Positions 53,726 to 62,397 of a DNA stretch of 64,000 nucleotides are shown in pieces. The first letter of the stretch is position 1, and each line of letters begins with the position of its first letter. Made by a program: the position numbers and the translations under genes. Source of the stretch: Bradyrhizobium rifense (GTDB taxonomy: Bacteria > Pseudomonadota > Alphaproteobacteria > Rhizobiales > Xanthobacteraceae); NCBI RefSeq assembly GCF_008123425.1, contig NZ_VSSS01000007.1:62001-126000 (forward strand). Direction: 5' to 3'. The notes under the pieces are model-generated. The model ran no database searches. It was not told the origin of the DNA and saw only the letters and a program-made list of their open reading frames with translations.

Positions 53726-53813
53726 CCGTCATTGCGAGGAGCTCTTGCGACGAAGCAATCCAGATGCCTCTGCGGAAGGATTCTGGATTGCTTCGCTGCG
53801 CTCGCAATGACGG
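53726..53813. repeat. dispersed palindromic repeat, copy 2 (inverted relative to copy 1)
   Basis: An 88-base element with the same outer arms as the copy at 16166-16250 (CCGTCATTGCGAGGAGC ... GCTCGCAATGACGG) and inner arms CAATCCAGA and TCTGGATTG. The central asymmetric segment (TGCCTCTGCGGAAGGAT) is the reverse complement of the centre of copy 1. It fills the gap between the convergent queC and nitrile hydratase genes and may work as a two-way terminator. Confidence 0.88.
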
Positions 53814-53817
53814 AGGT

Positions 53818-54198
53818 CTACCGAAAATCCTCGTCCCGCAACTCGATCGGCCTGCCGTGCGGCGTCCGATCCGCGGCGTGGTCCCAGGCGTCGCGATATC
53901 GATGCAGCGTGTCGATCGACGCGACGCCCTTGCTTGCGACCAACCCTTCAAGCGTGGCAAGCCAGTGCAGATAGTAGGTCTCGCCCGTGTCAGGGTCGCC
54001 GGCGGCCTGCGCACGTCTGATCTCGGAGGCCAAGGCTGCGGCCCATTCCGGCCAGGTGAACACGCCGCGGTCATGCAACGTCAGCGCCATCGCAAAGGCG
54101 TGCGCCTCCCAAGGCGCACGGAACACCGGGCCGTCGGCATCTCGCGGGATGCTTGGAACGGCCGCTGTCGCTGCGGCGGCAGCGCTGCTGCTCATCAC
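53818..54198 (-). CDS. nitrile hydratase accessory protein
   Basis: A 126-residue protein with the beta-subunit-like pattern FRAPWEAHAFAMALTLHDRG, FTWPEWAAALASEI and GETYYLHWLATLEGLV. This is the small activator/chaperone family needed to load metal into nitrile hydratase. It overlaps the beta-subunit stop by 4 bases and is the last gene of the cluster. Confidence 0.88.
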   Translation of the reverse strand: MMSSSAAAAATAAVPSIPRDADGPVFRAPWEAHAFAMALTLHDRGVFTWPEWAAALASEIRRAQAAGDPDTGETYYLHWLATLEGLVASKGVASIDTLHRYRDAWDHAADRTPHGRPIELRDEDFR

Positions 54199-54854
54199 GC
54201 GGGGTCCAGATAGGGCTCGAACGCGTCGATCGACACCTTCAGGTTCGGATCACCGTCCGCGCCCCAGAGATCACGACCTTCGAACACCACGGTGTAGAGC
54301 CATTGCGGATTTTCGCCGAGCTCCATCGCCGCCGAATCCGGAAACACGTGGCAGCCGTGGTTCAGCTCGACCACGCCGACATGGCCGCGCACATAGCGCG
54401 GCAGCCGCGTGTGCGTGGTGGGATGAATGTTCTTGGCGCGGACACGATCGCCGATCTCAAACTTGGCCGCCGCGGGAGCAGGGCGGGCGAACTTGCCGCG
54501 CACCATGATGCGCTCGACATTGGCGAGGTCGAACTTGCCGTGCTTGAGCGCCTTGCCGGGCGTCGTCGCATGGCCGGCGGCGACTTCCTCGCGGGTGAGG
54601 TAGCCCTTCTCGATCAGCATCTCCTCGAGACCGAGGAACCACTTTTTGTAGTAGGAGCTGGAGAGGTAGACATGCGGCGGCAGCGTCTCGCGATAGAAGC
54701 GCGAAGTGTCGATGTTGAACGCGCCGGCAGCGCCCATCGCACGCACCATCGCCAGCACGCGCGACTCCCACACCTCGTGGAACACCGGCTCGTTCGGCTC
54801 GGGCTCGACCTTGCCGAAGCCGTCCATGCCGCCCATGTCGTGCACGCCGTTCAC
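54195..54854 (-). CDS. nthB: nitrile hydratase subunit beta
   Basis: A 219-residue beta chain. The start [13 protein letters not shown] is the family hallmark, followed by [38 protein letters not shown] and a C-terminal SH3-like barrel ([20 protein letters not shown] ... GHVGVVE). With the alpha chain it hydrates nitriles to amides. The start is GTG 54854, which overlaps the alpha stop (GTGA). Confidence 0.93.
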   Translation of the reverse strand: MNGVHDMGGMDGFGKVEPEPNEPVFHEVWESRVLAMVRAMGAAGAFNIDTSRFYRETLPPHVYLSSSYYKKWFLGLEEMLIEKGYLTREEVAAGHATTPGKALKHGKFDLANVERIMVRGKFARPAPAAAKFEIGDRVRAKNIHPTTHTRLPRYVRGHVGVVELNHGCHVFPDSAAMELGENPQWLYTVVFEGRDLWGADGDPNLKVSIDAFEPYLDPA

Positions 54855-55483
54855 GACGGCGCTCCGGGTGTTTTGGGAAAGCCGGTACCGATCATCGAGT
54901 CGCGCGTCACGAGGTCGGCGAGTTGCTCCTCGCTCCAGCCTTCCGTGCCTGCGGGGCGCATCGGCAGCACCAGGAAGCGCGTCTCGGCGGTGGAATCCCA
55001 GACCCGGATTTCCATGTCCTTCGGCAGCGTGACGTCGAAATCGGCGAGCACGCCGCGCGGGTCTTTCACCGCGCGCGAGCGATAGGGCGAGGCCTTGTAC
55101 CAGACCGGCGGCAGCCCGAGCATTTCCCAGGGGTAACAGGAGCACAACGTGCACACGACCATGTTGTGCCGCTGCGGCGTGTTCTCGATCACGACGAGAT
55201 GGTCGCCGACGCGGCTGACATGACCGAGCGTGCCGATCGCCTTGCTGCCGTCCTCCAGCAGCGCCTGCTTGAACGCCGGATCGGTCCAGGCCTTGGCGAC
55301 GACGCGCGCGCCGTTATGCGGACCGATCTTGGTCTCGTAGGCCTGGATGATGGCGTCGAGCGCGGCCGGCTCGACATAGCCTTTTTCGGTCAGAATCGTC
55401 TCGAGCGCGCGCACGCGCAGCTCGGTCTCCGACAATTCCGAATGATCGTGGTCGTGATGATGGTGGTCGTGATCGTGGCTCAT
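54851..55483 (-). CDS. nthA: nitrile hydratase subunit alpha, cobalt type
   Basis: A 210-residue catalytic chain. The metal-binding loop VCTLCSCY (Cys111, Cys114, Cys116, with Thr before the second Cys) is the low-spin cobalt form; iron enzymes have VCSLCSC. Cysteines 114 and 116 are expected to be oxidised. The N-terminus is unusually rich in His and Asp ([16 protein letters not shown]), which may help cobalt capture. ATG 55483 is preferred to the TTG at 55489. It is the first gene of the cluster and divergent from the enoyl-CoA hydratase gene. Confidence 0.93.
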   Translation of the reverse strand: MSHDHDHHHHDHDHSELSETELRVRALETILTEKGYVEPAALDAIIQAYETKIGPHNGARVVAKAWTDPAFKQALLEDGSKAIGTLGHVSRVGDHLVVIENTPQRHNMVVCTLCSCYPWEMLGLPPVWYKASPYRSRAVKDPRGVLADFDVTLPKDMEIRVWDSTAETRFLVLPMRPAGTEGWSEEQLADLVTRDSMIGTGFPKTPGAPS

Positions 55484-55604
55484 GGCCAAAGATTAAGCGA
55501 ATCCGTCACTGCCTGTCGAGGGTTCGTTGCAACGCAATCCAGCCACGTATTCGTGACGCCGTTTGTGCGCTAGCATCGCCGAAAATAGGCTTTGGAGATG
55601 CGCG

Positions 55605-56411
55605 ATGAAAGACTTCGTCAAGATCGAGAAAGGCCTCGGTCCCGAGGGGCGGATCGCGGTGGTGCGGTTCGACCGTCACGACGGCATCAATGCGTTGTCG
55701 CCGGAGGCGCTGCGCCAGCTTACCGCGGCGGCGCGCTCCTTCGAGGATGATGCAGCGACGTCCGTCGTGGTACTGACCGGCAATTCGGGCGCGTTCAGTG
55801 CCGGCTTCGACCTGAAGGATGCCGAAGGGCGCTCGCGCAAGGAGATGGACCTCGGCGCGCTGCGGCGGCATCTCAAGCTCGGGCCGCGCCTCACCCGTGC
55901 CTGGCAGGAGATGGAGCAGATCACGATCGCGGCGATCGAAGGCTTTTGCGTCGGCGGCGGCGTGGCGCTAGCGGTCGCGCTCGACTTCCGCGTCATGGGC
56001 AGCGACGCGCATCTGCGCGTGCCCGAGATCGGGCTCGGCATGAACATGAGCTGGCAGAGCATCCCCCGCATGCTGCATCTGATCGGGCCGGCCCGCACCA
56101 AGCAGGCCGTGATCCTGGCCGACGAACGCATCTCCGCGGACGAGGCCTATCAATGGGGCCTGGTCGAGCAGGTCGTCGATCCCGGCCATGCCTTCGATGC
56201 CGCCATGGAGCTGGCGCGCAAGGTGGCCGCGCAGCCGCCGCTCTCGGTCGCCATGACCAAGCTGACCGTCAACCGGCTCGCGCATGCGCTGGACGATCTC
56301 GCCAGCCACATGGATGTCGACCAGTTCGCGCTGGCGAGCCTCAGCGAGGACCACAAGGAGGGCGTCGAGGCGTTCCTCGGCCGCCGCAAGCCGCGGTTCA
56401 AGGGACGGTAG
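55605..56411 (+). CDS. enoyl-CoA hydratase/isomerase family protein
   Basis: A 268-residue crotonase-fold protein. The oxyanion-hole pair is in GAFSAGFDLKD and IEGFCVGGGVALAVALDFRV, and the C-terminal trimerisation helices are present (EDHKEGVEAFLGRRKPRF). The usual catalytic glutamates cannot be assigned with certainty, so it could be a hydratase, isomerase or related crotonase. ATG 55605 was chosen. It may share the upstream promoter region with the divergent nitrile hydratase genes. Confidence 0.88.
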   Translation: MKDFVKIEKGLGPEGRIAVVRFDRHDGINALSPEALRQLTAAARSFEDDAATSVVVLTGNSGAFSAGFDLKDAEGRSRKEMDLGALRRHLKLGPRLTRAWQEMEQITIAAIEGFCVGGGVALAVALDFRVMGSDAHLRVPEIGLGMNMSWQSIPRMLHLIGPARTKQAVILADERISADEAYQWGLVEQVVDPGHAFDAAMELARKVAAQPPLSVAMTKLTVNRLAHALDDLASHMDVDQFALASLSEDHKEGVEAFLGRRKPRFKGR

Positions 56412-56518
56412 ACTCCAGGCCATTGATCACGCCGCGGACAATCCGTATACGCCGCGTCGGGACAAAACGGCCCGGCCAACGGGCTGCACGATACCAAGAC
56501 GATTGAGGGGGAGGGCGC

Positions 56519-57994
56519 ATGACCGCCAGTTCGCAGGCACCTGAGGCGAAAGGCTTTCGCTGGAAACTTGTTGCGCCGCTGGTGGTATGGCTGGCGATCT
56601 ATCTCTTGCCGGTTCCGGCGGGTCTCAACGTCAATCAGTGGCACTATTTTGCCGTGTTCGCGGCCGTCATCACCGGGCTGATCCTGGAATCGATGCCGGT
56701 CGGCGCGGTCGGCCTGATCGGGCTGACGGTTGCCGGCGTCGGCGGCTATATCGATCCCGATCCCAACAAATCGCTGCGCTGGATGCTGGCGGGCTTTGCC
56801 GAGAGCACGGTGTGGCTGATCGTCGGCGCCTTCGTGTTCTCGATCGGCTATCGCAAGAGCCAGCTTGGCCGGCGCATCGCGCTGGTGCTGGTGCGGCGGC
56901 TCGGCACCAACACGCTCGGCCTCGGCTATGCGGTGGCGATGTCGGACTTCCTGCTGGCGCCGGCGACGCCGTCCAACACCGCGCGCAGCGGCGGCATCGT
57001 CTATCCCATCATCAGCAACATCCCGCGCATCTACGGCTCCGAGCCGGGGCCGACTGCCGGCAAGATCGGCACCTACGTGATGTGGACCGCGTTCGCGGCG
57101 ACCGCGATCACGAGCTCGCTGTTCTTCACCGCACTGGCTCCGAACGCGGCGGCGCTCGCAATCGCCAAGAAGACGGTGGGTGTCGATGTGAGTTGGGGCC
57201 AGTGGTTCATCGGCTTCGCGCCGCTCGGCATTCTCCTGATGATCCTTGTTCCGCTGCTCAGCTACGCGATCTGCCGGCCGGAGGTGAAGCACAGTCCCGA
57301 AATCTCCGAGTGGGCGGCGAAGGAGCTCGCGGAGATGGGCCCGATGTCGCGCAACGAGTGGATCATGCTGGCGCTGATCATCCTCGCGATGTTCCTGTGG
57401 ATCGCGGGCTCGAGCCCGGACATCAACCTGCCCCTCCTTGGTTCGAACTTCGTCAATGCCACGACTGTCGTGTTCATCGTGATCTCGCTGATGCTGGTCA
57501 CCGGCGTCATCGAGTTTGCCGACATCGTCAGCGAGAAGGGCGCCTGGGAAGTGTTCTTCTATTTTACCTCGCTATTGACGCTGGCTTCGGGACTGAACGA
57601 GATCGGCTTCATCAAATGGCTCGCCAATGAATTCGCCAAACCGCTCTCGGGGCTCTCGCCGTCGACCGCGATGATCCTGCTGGTCGCGCTGTTCTTCTGG
57701 ATCCACTATTTCTTCTCGAGCATCACCTCGCATGCGGCGGCCGTGCTGCCGGTGGTGCTCGCGGTCGGCTCCGGCATCCCCGATCTGCCGGTCCCGACGC
57801 TCGCCGCGCTCTGCATGTATTCGCTCGGCCTGATGGGCGTGATCTCGCCTTACGCAACCGGGCCGGCGCCGATGTATTACGGCAGCGGCTATATCGGGAA
57901 GGGCCAGTTCTGGGGCTTTGGCCTGATCTTCGGGGTGCTGTATTTCGCCGGGCTGCTGCTGATCGTGATGCCCTGGCTCGCCATGGTCCGGTGA
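56519..57994 (+). CDS. DASS/SLC13 family anion permease
   Basis: A 491-residue transporter with about 11-12 membrane helices and the repeated re-entrant substrate motifs of the divalent anion:sodium symporter family (LLAPATPSNTARSGGIVYPI and SSITSHAAAVLPV). It probably takes up dicarboxylates or tricarboxylates, and bacterial members such as CitT can be exchangers. The substrate is not resolved. ATG 56519 has a GGGGGAGGGCGC site directly upstream. Confidence 0.9.
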   Translation: MTASSQAPEAKGFRWKLVAPLVVWLAIYLLPVPAGLNVNQWHYFAVFAAVITGLILESMPVGAVGLIGLTVAGVGGYIDPDPNKSLRWMLAGFAESTVWLIVGAFVFSIGYRKSQLGRRIALVLVRRLGTNTLGLGYAVAMSDFLLAPATPSNTARSGGIVYPIISNIPRIYGSEPGPTAGKIGTYVMWTAFAATAITSSLFFTALAPNAAALAIAKKTVGVDVSWGQWFIGFAPLGILLMILVPLLSYAICRPEVKHSPEISEWAAKELAEMGPMSRNEWIMLALIILAMFLWIAGSSPDINLPLLGSNFVNATTVVFIVISLMLVTGVIEFADIVSEKGAWEVFFYFTSLLTLASGLNEIGFIKWLANEFAKPLSGLSPSTAMILLVALFFWIHYFFSSITSHAAAVLPVVLAVGSGIPDLPVPTLAALCMYSLGLMGVISPYATGPAPMYYGSGYIGKGQFWGFGLIFGVLYFAGLLLIVMPWLAMVR

Positions 57995-58225
57995 GCCCTG
58001 CCCAGGCGAATACCCTCGGCAGATGAATTTTCTTCGCTAGGGGAGGATTGGGAAAACTTCGCCCAAGCCTCCGCAAATATCTGAAATTGCAAGAAAGACT
58101 GGAAAAGGCGATGGTGTGGTGCAGTGCAGCGTCGCCATTGGGTGCCTGCATTGCTCCACCCTCCGTCGCGTGAATAGCGACCTGGTTCTCGTGCGCCTTT
58201 CCGGCGGGCGAGCTAAATATCGTGC

Positions 58226-59359
58226 ATGAAAGCCGCTTCCATGAATGCGCACCCATCGCTGGTAATCGGACAGCCGGTCGAGATCCCTGACGCCGCGGCT
58301 GAACCGGAGGCAATGGTTCGTTTCGAGAGCATCTCAAAGACCTATCCGGCCTATCGCGGCAAGCCCGGCGTCGACGCGCTGCAAGGCATCGATTTCGCGA
58401 TTGCGCGTGGTTCCATTACCGGCGTGATCGGCCGCTCCGGCGCCGGCAAGTCGAGCCTGGTTCGGCTGATCAACGGGCTGGAGAAGCCCACCACGGGCCG
58501 TGTCGTCGTCGACAACAAGGATATCTCGGCGCTCACGGGCCGCGAGTTGCGGCTGGCGCAACGCTCGATCGGCATGATCTTCCAGCATTTCAACCTGCTG
58601 TCGTCGCGCACCGCCGCTGACAACATTGCGCTGCCGCTGGAGATCGCAGGCTGGTCCAAGGCCGACATCAAGGCCCGCGTGGCCGAGCTGCTCGACCTCG
58701 TCGGCATCGCCGACAAGCACGACCGTTACCCCTCAGAGCTCTCCGGCGGCCAGAAGCAGCGCGTCGGCATTGCCCGTGCGCTGGCGACACGGCCGAGCGT
58801 GCTGCTGTCGGACGAGGCGACCTCCGCGCTCGATCCGCAGACCACGCGCGCCATCCTCGACCTGCTTGCCAACATCAATCGCGAGCTCGGGGTGACCATC
58901 GTGCTGATCACCCATGAAATGTCCGTGGTGCGGCAGCTCGCCAAGGAAGTCTTCGTGCTCGATGCCGGCCATGTCGTCGAGAGCGGCCACGTCGCTGATA
59001 TCTTCACGCACCCGAAGCATCCAATCACGCAGTCGTTCCTGGCCGAGGTAACCGGCGACAGCCTGCCGGTTTCGCTGGCCAGCCGGATCGTGCAGGAGCC
59101 GGGCAGCCACGCCGTGATTCGCGTCCAGGTGCGCGGGGCAGGGGCGGGAGACACGCTGATTGCGCGGCTCGCCCGCGAGCTCGGCCTCGACGTCTCACTG
59201 CTCTCGGCGCGCATTGACGAGATCGGCGGCCAGCATGTCGGATCGCTGGTGCTCGGCATTCCTCTTGGCATTTCTGGCGGCGAGGGCGCGACGACGCGCA
59301 CGCTGGCTTGGCTGTCCCAATATCAATTCCCGGCGGAGCGTCTCGGCTATGTCGCCTGA
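58226..59359 (+). CDS. metN: methionine import ATP-binding protein MetN
   Basis: A 377-residue ABC ATPase with Walker A GRSGAGKS, signature LSGGQKQR and Walker B VLLSDEATS. The C-terminal NIL/ACT-like domain (VIRVQVRGAGAGDTLIARLA ... VGSLVLGIPLG) is the MetN allosteric methionine sensor. ATG 58226 or 58241 may be the start. It overlaps metI by 11 bases. The upstream 231 bases contain a GTCGC-GTGAATA-GCGAC hairpin of unknown meaning. Confidence 0.93.
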   Translation: MKAASMNAHPSLVIGQPVEIPDAAAEPEAMVRFESISKTYPAYRGKPGVDALQGIDFAIARGSITGVIGRSGAGKSSLVRLINGLEKPTTGRVVVDNKDISALTGRELRLAQRSIGMIFQHFNLLSSRTAADNIALPLEIAGWSKADIKARVAELLDLVGIADKHDRYPSELSGGQKQRVGIARALATRPSVLLSDEATSALDPQTTRAILDLLANINRELGVTIVLITHEMSVVRQLAKEVFVLDAGHVVESGHVADIFTHPKHPITQSFLAEVTGDSLPVSLASRIVQEPGSHAVIRVQVRGAGAGDTLIARLARELGLDVSLLSARIDEIGGQHVGSLVLGIPLGISGGEGATTRTLAWLSQYQFPAERLGYVA

Positions 59360-60014
59360 ACTCATCAACCTGATCGTCCAGGCCACCTTCGAGAGCCTGT
59401 ACATGGTCGGCATCGCGGCGCTGCTCGGCACCGCCTTCGGCCTGCCGCTCGGCGTCTTCCTTGCGACCAGCCGGAAGGGCGAGCTGTTCGCGGCGCCCAC
59501 CGTCAATCGCGTGCTCGGCATCGTCGTCAATGCGACGCGCTCGACGCCATTCATCATCCTCGTCGTCGCCATCATCCCGTTCACCCGGCTGATTGCCGGC
59601 ACCTCGATCGGCTCGACCGCGGCGATCGTGCCGCTGGTGATTGCGTCGACGCCGTTCATCGCGCGCCTGGTCGAGGCTGCGATCCGCGAGGTCGATGGCG
59701 GCCTGATCGAGACCGCGTCCTCGTTCGGGGCCTCGCCGATCCAGATCGTGCTCAAGGTGCTGATCCCCGAGGCGCTGCCCGGCCTGTTGCTGGCGCTCAC
59801 CCTCGCGGTCGTCAGCCTGCTCGGCTATTCGGCCATGGTCGGCGCCGTCGGTGGCGGTGGTCTCGGCGATCTCGGCATCCGCTACGGCTACCAGCGCTTC
59901 ATGCCGGAGATGATGCTGGCCGTCGTGGTCGTGCTCATCGCGTTGGTGCAGCTCGTCCAGAGCGCGGGCGACTATCTGGCGCGCCGGGTCAACCGCCGCC
60001 TGCGGCACCGCTGA
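59349..60014 (+). CDS. metI: methionine import permease MetI
   Basis: A 221-residue permease with five helices and the coupling segment EVDGGLIETASSFGASPIQIV typical of MetI. VNATRSTPFIILVVAIIPFTR and the glycine-rich AMVGAVGGGGLGDLGIRYGY end also match. It overlaps metN. No MetQ binding-protein gene follows; the next gene is convergent. Confidence 0.93.
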   Translation: MSPELINLIVQATFESLYMVGIAALLGTAFGLPLGVFLATSRKGELFAAPTVNRVLGIVVNATRSTPFIILVVAIIPFTRLIAGTSIGSTAAIVPLVIASTPFIARLVEAAIREVDGGLIETASSFGASPIQIVLKVLIPEALPGLLLALTLAVVSLLGYSAMVGAVGGGGLGDLGIRYGYQRFMPEMMLAVVVVLIALVQLVQSAGDYLARRVNRRLRHR

Positions 60015-60017
60015 GAC

Positions 60018-60041
60018 GCGCGTCAGGCTAGCCTGGCGCGC
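60018..60041. terminator. near-perfect palindrome between convergent metI and AraC-family gene
   Basis: GCGCG-T-CAGGC-TA-GCCTG-G-CGCGC: arms of 5 plus 5 bases with one T/G pair and a 2-base centre. It spans the ends of both convergent genes and may end transcription from both sides. No U-run is present. Confidence 0.4.
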
Positions 60042-61003
60042 CGCAGCGTCTCCGAGGGCAGTTCGGAGAAATGGCGCTTGTAGTCGAGCGAGAACTGGCT
60101 GAAGTGCCAGAAGCCGTGCTGCACGGCGATGTCGTAGACCGACGCCTCGGCGCCGCGCTTGAGGTCACGCCGCACGCGGTTGAGCCGCATCGCGCGCCAA
60201 TAATGCATCGGGCTCGTGCCCAAGACCTCCCGGAAGCAATAGCCGAGCTTGCGCGGGCTGGCGCCGACCGCCTTGCAGACCTCCAAGAGCGAGAGCGAGC
60301 GATCGCCGCTGCCATGCATCCGCGCGCGGGCGCGGTCGACGGTGCGCTTGCGCGTCACAGCGCTCCGGCCGGGATCGGTGGGGCGCGCCGTCGGCAGCAT
60401 GTCCATGATCTCGACGAGGAGGGTATCCTCCAGCGCCTGCCTTGCGACCGGATCGTTGAAACGTTCGGGGGCGGTCGTGATGGTCTCCTGGATCGCTGCC
60501 AGATGCGCGCGCAGCCGCGCGACTGGCGCTTCAGCCATTTCCATCGCACGTAGCTGGTGCCAGACCGCGCGCGGCAGTTCGATCTCGAGATTGGCGGCCA
60601 GTTCCTCGATCAGCGCCGCGCTGGTGACGACACCGCGGAATTCGAACGCCTTCGGCGTGCACATGTCGACTTCGGCATCGATGCAGGCGATCACCTGGGA
60701 GCCTGCGACGCTGGCGCCGTTGCAATTGACCTCACCGTCGCCATGCCAGGGCAGGCCAATGCCAAAGCTGCCGGCACCGAGCTGGCCGTATTGGCGGACC
60801 TGCTGGCTGGTGATTTCGCGGAATACTTCGACGCGGGGCAGGGAGAGCTGGGTAAAGCTTCCCGTGAATGCGCCGGCGCTGATCTGGTCGTAGCTCAGCC
60901 GCCAGCGCCCCAGCGCGGCACAATGCTCATCCACATCCGTGCTGCTCGCCTGGAACAGGCTGGCAGCCGAGTCTTGAATCGGAAGAGTTGCGCTTAAGGC
61001 CAT
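60023..61003 (-). CDS. AraC family transcriptional regulator
   Basis: A 326-residue regulator. The N-terminal about 190 residues are a sensor region (YDQISAGAFTGSFTQLSLPR, VEVFREITSQQVRQYGQLGA). The C-terminal about 100 residues hold two helix-turn-helix motifs (LSLLEVCKAVGASPRKLGYC and YDIAVQHGFWHFSQFSLDYK). The divergent neighbours are a NylB-like hydrolase and a copper amine oxidase, which it may regulate, possibly in response to an amine or amide (inference). Confidence 0.9.
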   Translation of the reverse strand: MALSATLPIQDSAASLFQASSTDVDEHCAALGRWRLSYDQISAGAFTGSFTQLSLPRVEVFREITSQQVRQYGQLGAGSFGIGLPWHGDGEVNCNGASVAGSQVIACIDAEVDMCTPKAFEFRGVVTSAALIEELAANLEIELPRAVWHQLRAMEMAEAPVARLRAHLAAIQETITTAPERFNDPVARQALEDTLLVEIMDMLPTARPTDPGRSAVTRKRTVDRARARMHGSGDRSLSLLEVCKAVGASPRKLGYCFREVLGTSPMHYWRAMRLNRVRRDLKRGAEASVYDIAVQHGFWHFSQFSLDYKRHFSELPSETLRRARLA

Positions 61004-61186
61004 GACAGCATGTCAGAATTTGTTAGCCGAGCCGCCAGCAAGAACCACGCCAGACTGGCACGGCCACCGGCGCTGTCCAGCAAAATATTGCCGGATCTCG
61101 ATAACGCCTGCCGCGACCAGAGTGCAGTCTTCCTCACTGCCATTCCCGGCATCGGAGCCGGGATCGCGCTTTGCGGAGGGATCGAG

Positions 61187-62383
61187 ATGCGACCGACCGA
61201 GATCATGCGCGGCAGCCCGCCCGCGCCCGAGGCCCAGGTGACGCGCGCCAATTGGCGTAGCTTTCCAGCCATCCGCTGGGGCTTCACCCACACCCGCGAG
61301 GTGCTGCCCACCGCCGAAATCCGCCGCTCGGCGCATCCGACGCCAATTGCGAGTGCACCGCGCGAGCTGGCAAAACTCGGCTTCACTGCACCCGACGGCA
61401 AGGCGACCACGATCGAGGCGACGCTGCGCGAGACGTTTGCAGACGCGCTGCTCGTCATGCACCGGGGCACACTGATCCACGAATGGTACGGCGACGGCAT
61501 GAGCGTGACCACGCCGCATCTGATCTGCTCGATCAGCAAGGCGGTCGCCGGCGCGCTCGGCGGCGTGCTGGCCGGGCGCGGCTTGGTCGATCCGGAGGCG
61601 AGGGTGGTGCGCTACGTGCCGGAACTCGAGACCTCGGTCTACGGCACCTGCACGGTTCGCAATCTCCTCGACATGGCCGTCGCCATCCAATTCGAGGAAG
61701 ACTACGAGGACCCGGCCGGCGACGTCGCGCGCTACCGCTTCTCCTCGGGCTGGGATGTGCCGCCGCCCGGCGTCGAGCCCGGCCATCAGCGCGCCTATCT
61801 CGCCACGCTCCGCGGCACCGGCAAGCCGCATGGCAAGGTGTTCCACTACGTGTCGACCAACACCGAGGTGCTCGGCTGGGTCTATGAGCGTGCCTGCGGC
61901 ATGCCTTACCATCGCATCCTCTCCGAATATCTCTGGCAGCCCTTGGGCGCGGAGGAGGACGGCTCCCTCACGCTCGACAGCCACGGCATGGGCCGCCTCG
62001 CCGGCGGTATCTCCGTCACCGCGCGGGACCTGCTGCGCTTCGGCGAGATGATGCGCAATCGCGGCGTGGTGGAGGGGCGGCAGGTCGTACCGGGCTGGTG
62101 GATCGACGACATCCGCGAAAACGGCGACCCCAAGGCCTGGGCCGACGGCGACCTCGCCGAGTTCTTCCCGGGCGCGCGCTATCGCAGCAAATGGTTCACG
62201 ATCGATCCGGCGCGCAACGCGCTCACCGCGATCGGCATCCACGGCCAGCACCTCTATGTCGATCTCGAGTCGGACACCGTCATCGTCAAGCTCGCAACGC
62301 AGCCCAAGGCGATGGACGTGCCCATCGACCAACGCTGGTTCGAAGCCTTCCGCGCCATCACGACACATCTCGCTCCGCGCTAA
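61187..62383 (+). CDS. serine hydrolase, class C beta-lactamase / NylB-like
   Basis: A 398-residue penicillin-binding-protein-fold hydrolase. The nucleophile motif is S-I-S-K with Ser115 and Lys118 (HLICSISKAV), and FHYVSTNTEVLGWVYERACG resembles the tyrosine-containing region of 6-aminohexanoate-dimer hydrolase (NylB) and EstB-type esterases. There is no signal peptide, so it is probably cytoplasmic and acts on amides or esters rather than beta-lactams. ATG 61187 with GGAGGGATCGAG is preferred; an in-frame ATG at 61010 gives an unlikely extension. The copper amine oxidase gene follows 14 bases later. Confidence 0.88.
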   Translation: MRPTEIMRGSPPAPEAQVTRANWRSFPAIRWGFTHTREVLPTAEIRRSAHPTPIASAPRELAKLGFTAPDGKATTIEATLRETFADALLVMHRGTLIHEWYGDGMSVTTPHLICSISKAVAGALGGVLAGRGLVDPEARVVRYVPELETSVYGTCTVRNLLDMAVAIQFEEDYEDPAGDVARYRFSSGWDVPPPGVEPGHQRAYLATLRGTGKPHGKVFHYVSTNTEVLGWVYERACGMPYHRILSEYLWQPLGAEEDGSLTLDSHGMGRLAGGISVTARDLLRFGEMMRNRGVVEGRQVVPGWWIDDIRENGDPKAWADGDLAEFFPGARYRSKWFTIDPARNALTAIGIHGQHLYVDLESDTVIVKLATQPKAMDVPIDQRWFEAFRAITTHLAPR

Positions 62384-62397
62384 CGTCAGGACATCAC

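Noticed and set aside
57995-58225. possible SAM-responsive riboswitch in the metNI leader
   Set aside because: A GTCGC-GTGAATA-GCGAC hairpin and a GCTAAA stretch are present, but I could not build the SAM-II pseudoknot from them. An Rfam covariance search (RF00521 and related) would decide: a significant hit would revive it.
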